A stretch of 5,326 nucleotides of DNA from an uncultured Eubacteriales bacterium (GTDB taxonomy: Bacteria > Bacillota > Clostridia > Lachnospirales > CAG-274), in assembly GCA_902497185.1 (NCBI GenBank), contig CABVEG010000143.1, positions 1 through 5,326 on the forward strand, written 5' to 3'. The notes beneath the pieces are model-generated. The model saw only the letters and a list, made by a program, of their open reading frames with translations, did not search any database and had not been told where the DNA came from. Position numbers and translations under genes: made by a program. Of this stretch, positions 1-5,326 are shown piece by piece (the first letter of the stretch is position 1; every line of letters starts with the position of its first letter).

Positions 1-38
1 CGTAGCAAACAAATTATAACTTTGTCTTTAAAGCTAAG

Positions 39-115
39 TACAGCGGACGTGCAATGCACGCCCCTACAAGCTGCATTAACTTAAATGTAGGGGCGACCAG
101 TGGTCGTCCGTTGTA
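39..115. repeat. Paired-hairpin inverted-repeat element
   Basis: Two 30-base units (39-68 and 86-115) lie in inverted orientation around a 17-base spacer centred on position 77. The outer parts match almost perfectly: TACA, CGGACG and CGCCCCTACA in unit 1 against the reverse complement of unit 2, with one difference at 43/111. Each unit is also a small hairpin on its own. Unit 1 has core TGCA-A-TGCA (50-58) and unit 2 has core ACCA-G-TGGT (96-104), each extended to about 9 pairs by the flanking bases, with one G·U or A·C position. The cores differ between units but remain self-complementary. The layout suggests a REP- or MITE-like dispersed palindrome. Only one copy is in the window, so its dispersal is inference. 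It is not followed by a T-run, so a terminator role is not indicated. Confidence 0.75.
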
Positions 116-144
116 ACTACAAAGATAAGCTAAATTATAATTTT

Positions 145-150
145 AAGGAG
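145..150 (+). promoter_or_regulatory. Ribosome binding site that fixes the lipoprotein start
   Basis: AAGGAG lies 6 bases before the ATG at 157. The reading frame stays open upstream to a GTG at 100, but that GTG sits in the centre of the second hairpin of the repeat and has no Shine-Dalgarno site. It would also add 19 polar residues in front of a perfect lipoprotein signal peptide. ATG 157 is therefore the start. Confidence 0.85.
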
Positions 151-156
151 AAAACT

Positions 157-744
157 ATGAAAAAACTAATATTAACCATATTATCATTAACTTTATTAAT
201 AACAGCCTGCACAAGTGATAAAGCGCCTGCTGAGTGTATTTCACAGGCAAATGAATTTGTGGAGCATTTCAGGGAAAAGGATTTTGAAAGTATGTATGCA
301 ATGACAAAATATCAGGACCCCTATCTTGCAGGCACATATGACCAAAATTCAGTAATAGGTCAAAAACTTTTTAATGCAATGAGTGACCATCTTACATTTG
401 AAATAACAGGTGGAACTACAGAGGGAAAAAATGCCTATGTTAAAGCACACGTTACAACTATAGACTTTAAGCAGCTTTTAACAGATGTTGTAGGTCAATA
501 TACCGAATATTGCAAGGCTAACAGCGATACCATAACATCTGATGAAATGGGTCAGGCTCTTGAAAGCATACTTGATGAGGCTTTAAAAAATCCCACTCCT
601 TATGAAAAGGATACCTCTATTGATTTTGTAAAGGAAAATGGAAAGTGGATAATTGAGGACAATGTTGGTATTTATGATGATTTAGCAGGAGGATATATTA
701 CTTACTGCTTTGGAGTTAATTCGGCAATGGGAACAAACCAGTGA
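157..744 (+). CDS. Putative NTF2-like lipoprotein, function unknown
   Basis: This encodes a 195-residue exported lipoprotein. The start at ATG 157 is supported by AAGGAG six bases upstream. The N-terminus is a classic type II signal peptide: KK at residues 2-3, a hydrophobic stretch over residues 4-16, and lipobox I-T-A-C with the lipidated cysteine at residue 18. The mature protein should be anchored to the outer face of the cytoplasmic membrane. From about residue 28 the pattern is a helix beginning NEFVEHFREKDFESMY, alternating beta-prone stretches in the middle, and a C-terminal strand with the motif NGKW (W164). This is the usual look of NTF2-like or DUF4878/DUF5105-type lipoproteins, in which an N-terminal helix pair packs on a curved sheet. 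That assignment is by eye, and no catalytic residues can be named. Cys27 and two later cysteines (in YCKA and YCFG) are present. The gene is separated from the downstream lyase by 98 bases containing a separate promoter candidate, so co-transcription is not required. I see no evidence tying it to pectin use. Confidence 0.8.
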   Translation: MKKLILTILSLTLLITACTSDKAPAECISQANEFVEHFREKDFESMYAMTKYQDPYLAGTYDQNSVIGQKLFNAMSDHLTFEITGGTTEGKNAYVKAHVTTIDFKQLLTDVVGQYTEYCKANSDTITSDEMGQALESILDEALKNPTPYEKDTSIDFVKENGKWIIEDNVGIYDDLAGGYITYCFGVNSAMGTNQ

Positions 745-773
745 TTTTTAATAAAAAAATCAGTAATAGTATA

Positions 774-802
774 TTGCATTTTTCGACTTTAACATTTATA
801 AT
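774..802 (+). promoter_or_regulatory. Candidate sigma-A promoter of the lyase gene
   Basis: A perfect -10 hexamer TATAAT (797-802) is preceded, at an ideal 17-base spacing, by TTGCAT (774-779), which keeps the TTG of the -35 consensus. Transcription would start near 809, giving a leader of about 34 bases before the lyase ATG. The region is very AT-rich, so chance matches are easy. The exact spacing and the position relative to a strong gene start make this the best candidate. No operator palindrome or riboswitch-like structure is evident in 745-842. Confidence 0.5.
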
Positions 803-828
803 TATATTGATATAGATTTAATTTACGC

Positions 829-835
829 AAGGGGG
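829..835 (+). promoter_or_regulatory. Ribosome binding site of the lyase gene
   Basis: AAGGGGG lies 7 bases before ATG 843. It is the only G-rich run in an otherwise AT-rich leader and supports that start codon, which also opens directly onto a signal peptide. Confidence 0.75.
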
Positions 836-842
836 TTGTTTA

Positions 843-3800
843 ATGAAAAAGAGAATTATTTATGCAGGTATGGCACTTGCAATGGCTTTTACAAGTATTG
901 GATCCATACCCGTATCAGCTGCTATTGACAGCAGTTGGATCGTAGATTGGACAGGCAAGGACGGAAGTATTAACTTTAATGTTACAACTACTGCCGATAA
1001 CAAGGTAGTTATGGAAAATACAAAGGTAAATAACGGCAAGTTTTCAGACGGTGAGGACAGTATTATTTACTATGCAAAGGAGCTTGAATGTTCCGATGAT
1101 TTTGAATTAAGTGCAAGGGTTACTATTAACGAGTACAACACTATGGAGGAAAGCAGCAATCCTCAACAGGGTTCTGTAGGTATTGCCGTTTTAGACTCCC
1201 TTTATCACAAGACAGATGATATTTCATTTGATGATGGTGTATTTTTAGGTACCTATGGGGAAAGTAAAAATGATGATTTAACATTCAGAGCAATTTCAAG
1301 AAATTCTTCTGACAAAAAAGAAGTGGGAGAGACTCTTTCAGATGCCATAGCAAATACAGGCAGCAATTTAGGCTCTTTCTCTCTTTCTATTAAGAAAATA
1401 GGAGATGCTTATACTCTTACCTGTGGTGACAATAGTCAGGTAGTGGAAATGACTTCTCTTGAGAATACAATTTACCCCTGTTTATATATTGCAAGGAATG
1501 TAAAAGCAACCTTCTCTAATGTAAAACTTGAGGAGATTAAGAAAAAGCCTGCCTCAATGAAAATTGAAGGCAGCTGTAAAACTAAATATATTTACGGTGA
1601 AAGCCTTGATCTTTCAGGAATAAAGGCAATGGTAACTTATAATGACGGTACAACAGAGGAAGCTACAGATTATCTTGTTAAGGGCTTTAACTCAAAGAAA
1701 ATAGGCAGTCAAACAGTAACTCTCATTAAGGGTAATGCTAAGGCTAATATTAATGTTGAAGTTAAAAATTTAGAGGTAACAGCTATTAATACTGATTATT
1801 TGCCTTTAAAGAGTACCTATGCCTATGGTGATATTTTTAAAACGGAAGGTATGCAGATAAGTGCTGATTATGCTGACGGCACAAATGAAATTTTAGATGC
1901 TGATAAGTATATATTGAGAATTGACGGCAAGGAAATTAAAAACGGTGATAAACTTAAATATACGGGCAAAAAGCAGGTTAAGGTCTACAGAGCAAGTGAG
2001 GAAGGTATATCCTCTAAGGTAATAGGAAATTTCTATATTAATATTAATAAAAATTCTGTGGATACCATTACAGTTAAAGAGCCTTTAAATAAAATTTACT
2101 ATTTAGGCGACGATATTGACACAACAGGTATGGTTGTTACGTCAAGCTATGTGGATAATTCGGGAAAAACAATTACTGAAATTTTAAAGCCTTGCGATTA
2201 TACAGTTTCAGGCTTTGACAGCCAAACTCCGGGAGATAAAACAGTTGTTGTTACTTCAACTGCAAATACTGATGTTTCAGCAAGTTTTAAGGTAAATGTT
2301 TTTGAAAGACAGCCAAAGAAAATAGAGATTACTGAATATCCAAGGACTACTTATGCAGTAGATGAGGAATTTGATAATACAGATATGATTGTTTCTATTG
2401 TTTATGACAATGGAGACATTGAAGCTACGGATAATTATACTGTTGATACTTCAGCTTTTAACACATCACAAGTTGGTACAACATCAGTTACAGTAAGTTC
2501 AGAGGGCTTTGAAAGCGTTACCCTTCCCGTAACTGTAGTTGCTGAAATGAAAAATGTTTGGAGAAGTGCTACTTTCGGTCAAAGCTCAGGTTATGACAAA
2601 GGACCTGAATCAGTAGGTGTTACTGCTGAAAATTATGGTACTGTTCAGGGTAAGATCAATGTAAAGGCTTGGGATGGCGCAGGCAAGATTACAAATGACC
2701 ATGACGGTATGACATATTACTTTACTAAGATCAATGGAAACAGTGACTTTAAGATTAGTGCTGATATTACTGTTGACAAATATCTTGAGCACGATAATGA
2801 CGATACAAAGAGAAATGGTCAGGAGGCCTTTGGTATTATGGCAAAGGACGTTGTTCCTTTAGAGTCTAATGACGGTACACTTACAATAGACCCTTCCTCT
2901 GCTAAGGTTGATGCAGAGGGTGCTGTAGTTCCTGTAAGCAATAATAAGGTTTTTGCATCTAATATGGCGCTTTTAGGCGGCTATTCAGGCACAGGCTGGC
3001 CAAGTGACCCAAGTGCCGCATCTTATGAAAAGAACACCAATATTAACAGAATTAACCTTCTTGTAAGAGATGGTGTTACTGCAACTGACGGCGGCGGTAC
3101 AAGAAAGGGTCCTTATGCAGTAAGCTCTGACTTCCCTAAGGAAGGCAATAAATACAGAATGACCCTTGAAAGATTAAACGGTGGCTTAATGGCTAAGTGC
3201 TATAACTATCAGACAGAAGAAACTATGGAACACTATTATTATGATGACAGTTTTCTTACGGTTCAAAATGCTGATGCTGCTTATGTAGGCTTCTTTGCTG
3301 CAAGATGGGCAGAAATTACTGTTGAAAATGTTGATTTTTATGAAAGCGCAAAGGCTACTGACAGAACTGTTGTAAGCAATGAAAAGGTTGCTGAAACTCC
3401 TGAGCTTTTATTTAAGACAAAGCCTTATTCAACAAAGCCTGTATATGAATTTGATCTTGACCTTGACAATGCAAAGGGTACTGTTACGGTTAAAATGAAT
3501 GATAAGGTTATTGCACAGGACAGACCTATTTCAGATATTGAGCATTTTACTGCTAATTTAAATACTAACAGAGTTAATAAACTTGTTGCTGTTTTTACTC
3601 CTGATGACAGTCTTAATTTAACAAGCTATGAGCCTATTGTTATAAGAGAAAATATTTATCATAAGAGTATAAATATTGCTAATACTACTGTTTATGCCGC
3701 TCCTGACGGCAGCTTTAAGGGCAATGGTACAGAAGGTAATCCATATGATATTTATACTGCCATAGGCTTCTTACAGCCGGGACAGACCCTTATATTAAAG

Positions 3801-4784
3801 GGCGGTACCTATAATATTGATAAGCCTATTGAAATTTTATACGGTGATAACGGCTCATCAGCAAAAATGCTTACAGTTCAGGCAGAAAATAATGAAAAGG
3901 TTGTTATTGACTGTCAGAAAAAGACGGCAGGTGTTATACTTGGCGGTGATTATTGGCATTTTAAGAATATTGAATTTACTAACTCTGCCGATAATCAGAA
4001 GTGTTTCCACTTAGGAGGCAGTCACAATATTATTGAAAACTGTACATTCTCAAATAACGGAGATATGGGCTTACAGATAAGTAGAATAAGTGGTAAGGAT
4101 CAGCCTGACTTTGAGCAGTGGCCTTCTTATAACTTAATTTTAAACTGTGAAACTTATAATAACTGTGACCCGTCTATGATTAATGCCGACGGCTTTGGTG
4201 CAAAGCTTACTGTAGGTACAGGTAATGTATTCAGAAATTGTAAGTCACATCACAATGTTGATGATGGTTGGGATTTATATACTAAGGTAAGTACAGGCGC
4301 TATCGGTGCAGTAACTCTCGAAAACTGCGAATCTTACAGAAACGGCTGGAGATTAAATGAGGACGGTACTGAAACTCCTTATAATGCAGGCGGCAACAAC
4401 GGCTTTAAGTGCGGCGGTGAAAATGTTGCAGTTCAGCATCAATTAATTAACTGTAAGGCTTGGGGTAATGGCAATAACGGTATTACCACTAACTCTAACC
4501 CTGCCCTTAAACTTGTTAATGTAACAGCCTATAGTAATAAAGGGGCTAATGTAAGACTTTACAGTGATAAGCCTTCTGAATATAATTATGATGTTCAGGG
4601 TATAGTTTCCGTAGATGCAGGTGAACCTGATGTAGTTGCAACTCTTACTGAAAAGACAGAGTATACTAATGCAAGCGAAACTCCTCTTGCCAGCAGTATT
4701 AATTACTGGTGCAAGGCGGCAGGTAATGGCGGTGTAAACTCACTTGGTGAAACTATATCTGTTGAAAAAATTGTTAATAAATAA
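843..4784 (+). CDS. Secreted multidomain PL9 pectate lyase
   Basis: This is a 1313-residue exported enzyme predicted to cleave pectic backbone (polygalacturonate, possibly rhamnogalacturonan) by calcium-dependent beta-elimination. Visible layout: signal peptide 1-26 (MKKR, hydrophobic core, cleavage after V-S-A); ConA-like sandwich about 28-232; four bacterial Ig-like domains of the Big_3 type at about 236-309, 310-402, 403-488 and 489-568, with recurring Y-x-x-G/D, G-M-x-V and Y-x-D-G/N-G motifs; a second ConA-like sandwich 569-835; a beta-rich linker domain 836-943; and a PL9 right-handed beta-helix 944-1313. Relative to Pel9A (PelL) of Dickeya, the calcium ligands are D1116 (NADGF), D1140, D1141 and D1144 (DDGWD), and the catalytic base is K1189 (GFKCGG). 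The 24-residue spacing between the first two aspartates equals that of Pel9A (D209 to D233). There is no LPxTG, dockerin, SLH or membrane tail, so the product is probably released. A promoter at 774-802 and a terminator at 4803-4831 bracket it as a single-gene unit. Family and mechanism are confident; the exact substrate (pectate, exo-polygalacturonate or RG-I) is inference. Confidence 0.9.
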   Translation: MKKRIIYAGMALAMAFTSIGSIPVSAAIDSSWIVDWTGKDGSINFNVTTTADNKVVMENTKVNNGKFSDGEDSIIYYAKELECSDDFELSARVTINEYNTMEESSNPQQGSVGIAVLDSLYHKTDDISFDDGVFLGTYGESKNDDLTFRAISRNSSDKKEVGETLSDAIANTGSNLGSFSLSIKKIGDAYTLTCGDNSQVVEMTSLENTIYPCLYIARNVKATFSNVKLEEIKKKPASMKIEGSCKTKYIYGESLDLSGIKAMVTYNDGTTEEATDYLVKGFNSKKIGSQTVTLIKGNAKANINVEVKNLEVTAINTDYLPLKSTYAYGDIFKTEGMQISADYADGTNEILDADKYILRIDGKEIKNGDKLKYTGKKQVKVYRASEEGISSKVIGNFYININKNSVDTITVKEPLNKIYYLGDDIDTTGMVVTSSYVDNSGKTITEILKPCDYTVSGFDSQTPGDKTVVVTSTANTDVSASFKVNVFERQPKKIEITEYPRTTYAVDEEFDNTDMIVSIVYDNGDIEATDNYTVDTSAFNTSQVGTTSVTVSSEGFESVTLPVTVVAEMKNVWRSATFGQSSGYDKGPESVGVTAENYGTVQGKINVKAWDGAGKITNDHDGMTYYFTKINGNSDFKISADITVDKYLEHDNDDTKRNGQEAFGIMAKDVVPLESNDGTLTIDPSSAKVDAEGAVVPVSNNKVFASNMALLGGYSGTGWPSDPSAASYEKNTNINRINLLVRDGVTATDGGGTRKGPYAVSSDFPKEGNKYRMTLERLNGGLMAKCYNYQTEETMEHYYYDDSFLTVQNADAAYVGFFAARWAEITVENVDFYESAKATDRTVVSNEKVAETPELLFKTKPYSTKPVYEFDLDLDNAKGTVTVKMNDKVIAQDRPISDIEHFTANLNTNRVNKLVAVFTPDDSLNLTSYEPIVIRENIYHKSINIANTTVYAAPDGSFKGNGTEGNPYDIYTAIGFLQPGQTLILKGGTYNIDKPIEILYGDNGSSAKMLTVQAENNEKVVIDCQKKTAGVILGGDYWHFKNIEFTNSADNQKCFHLGGSHNIIENCTFSNNGDMGLQISRISGKDQPDFEQWPSYNLILNCETYNNCDPSMINADGFGAKLTVGTGNVFRNCKSHHNVDDGWDLYTKVSTGAIGAVTLENCESYRNGWRLNEDGTETPYNAGGNNGFKCGGENVAVQHQLINCKAWGNGNNGITTNSNPALKLVNVTAYSNKGANVRLYSDKPSEYNYDVQGIVSVDAGEPDVVATLTEKTEYTNASETPLASSINYWCKAAGNGGVNSLGETISVEKIVNK

Positions 4785-4802
4785 TTTATTGTAAAATTTT
4801 GT

Positions 4803-4831
4803 GACCTCCCTTGTAATGAGGGAGGTCTTTT
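4803..4831 (+). terminator. Intrinsic terminator after the lyase gene
   Basis: GACCTCCCT (4803-4811) pairs perfectly with AGGGAGGTC (4819-4827) around a 7-base loop, followed at once by TTTT (4828-4831). It begins 18 bases past the lyase stop codon. The minus-strand side lacks an immediate T-run, so it looks directional for the + strand. It should separate the lyase transcript from the DUF2461 gene. Confidence 0.9.
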
Positions 4832-4874
4832 AAACAAAGCACTTTACATTAGAAAAAGCCTTATATTAAAATAA

Positions 4875-4881
4875 AAGGAAG
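4875..4881 (+). promoter_or_regulatory. Ribosome binding site of the DUF2461 gene
   Basis: AAGGAAG lies 6 bases before ATG 4888 and sets the start of the truncated gene at the window end. Confidence 0.75.
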
Positions 4882-4887
4882 TTTATT

Positions 4888-5326
4888 ATGACATTTAACG
4901 GTTTTAATGAATATACAAATGAATATCTTATAGGTATAAAGTTTAACAACAATAAGCCTTGGTTTCAGGAGCATAAGGAAATGTACACTGACAATGTACA
5001 CAATCCCACAGTTGCTCTTGCCAATGAGCTTTATTTAAAAATGGTGGATTTGGATCCTGAATTTAATGAAAAGCCAAAGGTTTCAAGGGCAAACAGAGAT
5101 ATTCGTTTTTCTAAAAATAAAGCACCTTACAAGGTGTGTAAATGGTTTTTCTTAAAAAATGAATTTACAAGGGGAAGTATGCCCCACAATGCTCCCGGTT
5201 ATTTCTTTGAAATGTCATCAGATTGGTGGAGATATGGTCTTTTTTATGGAGATAATCCACAGGAAATGGAAAAATTCAGAGCAAAAATAGCAGCAGATAC
5301 AGCTAAATGCGAAAGAATGTTAAAAA
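4888..5326 (+). CDS. DUF2461 family protein, 3' end beyond window
   Basis: An open frame runs from ATG 4888 to the window edge, giving 146 residues with no stop. Recognisable DUF2461 (TIGR02453-type) signatures in order: N-terminal FNGFNEYTNEYL; NNNKPWFQEHKEMY (residues 20-33), matching the family NN-x-K-x-WF-x-x-H/N-R/K pattern; PKVSRANRDIRFSKNKAPYK (63-82), the most conserved block, with RD-x-RFS-x-x-K-x-PYK intact; and PGYFFEMS (103-110) followed by a G-rich strand. Family members are usually a little over 200 residues, so roughly the last third is missing here. No signal peptide or membrane segment is present, so it is predicted to be cytoplasmic. The biochemical function of the family is unknown to me. 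The terminator at 4803-4831 separates it from the lyase, so it is probably transcribed on its own; no promoter with clean spacing is visible in 4832-4874. Confidence 0.85.
   Translation, partial: MTFNGFNEYTNEYLIGIKFNNNKPWFQEHKEMYTDNVHNPTVALANELYLKMVDLDPEFNEKPKVSRANRDIRFSKNKAPYKVCKWFFLKNEFTRGSMPHNAPGYFFEMSSDWWRYGLFYGDNPQEMEKFRAKIAADTAKCERMLK

Noticed and set aside
11..140. Direct repeats AAGCTAA (31-37, 127-133) and AAATTATAA (11-19, 132-140) as target-site duplications around the repeat element
   Set aside because: They do not abut the element symmetrically (1 base away on one side, 11 on the other) and are short AT-rich words likely to recur by chance.
111..141. TTGTAA and TATAAT as a promoter for the lipoprotein gene
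   Set aside because: The spacing is 19 bases and transcription would start inside or beside the Shine-Dalgarno site at 145-150, leaving no usable leader. The real promoter is probably further upstream, perhaps outside the window.
100..156. Possible 19-residue N-terminal extension of the lipoprotein from GTG 100
   Set aside because: The GTG is part of the repeat hairpin, has no ribosome binding site, and would place polar residues in front of the signal peptide.
742..762. TGATTTTT/AAAAATCA hairpin overlapping the lipoprotein stop codon, as a terminator
   Set aside because: The stem is almost entirely A-T and no T-run follows. It is what AT-rich sequence gives by chance.
2610..2792. Minus-strand open frame of 60 codons
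   Set aside because: It lies wholly inside the lyase reading frame, has no convincing ribosome binding site and shows no recognisable domain. It is a shadow of the coding strand.
3817..4014. Plus-strand open frame of 65 codons in another frame
   Set aside because: It sits inside the PL9 catalytic domain, where the main frame gives a clear conserved protein. Its own product has no family resemblance.
4843..4872. TTTACA-18-TAAAAT as a promoter for the DUF2461 gene
   Set aside because: The predicted start would fall within the ribosome binding site at 4875-4881. The alternative TATATT at 4862 would leave only 13 bases of spacing from TTTACA.
1..5326. CRISPR array, tRNA, rRNA or riboswitch
   Set aside because: No regularly spaced repeats, cloverleaf or recognisable aptamer motifs were seen by eye in the three intergenic gaps. 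Covariance-model scans were not available.

Overview
This is a low-GC, AT-rich window with strong purine-rich Shine-Dalgarno sites. It most resembles a Gram-positive Clostridia-type bacterium (Lachnospiraceae or Oscillospiraceae, gut or rumen). The grounds are the pectin-degrading gene content, the stacked bacterial Ig-like domains and the lipoprotein style; no marker gene fixes the taxon. All three genes read on the + strand.

Layout. Positions 1-156 hold no gene. They contain a compact inverted-repeat element (39-115) built from two hairpin units, lying just upstream of the first gene. Positions 157-744 encode a 195-residue lipoprotein with an NTF2-like look. Positions 745-842 are an AT-rich gap with a good promoter candidate (TTG-17 bp-TATAAT) and an AAGGGGG ribosome binding site. 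Positions 843-4784 encode a 1313-residue secreted multidomain enzyme: signal peptide, ConA-like sandwich, four bacterial Ig-like (Big_3-type) domains, a second ConA-like sandwich, a small beta-rich linker domain, and a C-terminal polysaccharide lyase family 9 (PL9) beta-helix. The expected calcium aspartates and catalytic lysine are all visible. A strong intrinsic terminator (4803-4831) follows. Positions 4888 to the window end hold the first 146 residues of a DUF2461-family protein, cut by the window edge.

How the parts fit. The large enzyme is predicted to act outside the cell on pectin (polygalacturonate or rhamnogalacturonan backbones) by beta-elimination, with its N-terminal two thirds serving as spacer and possible carbohydrate-binding modules. 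It appears to be a single-gene transcription unit, with its own promoter and terminator. The lipoprotein and the DUF2461 gene are neighbours without a demonstrated functional link. I do not see a new multi-gene system here. The most unusual points are the duplicated ConA-like module inside the lyase and the compensatory base changes in the upstream repeat.
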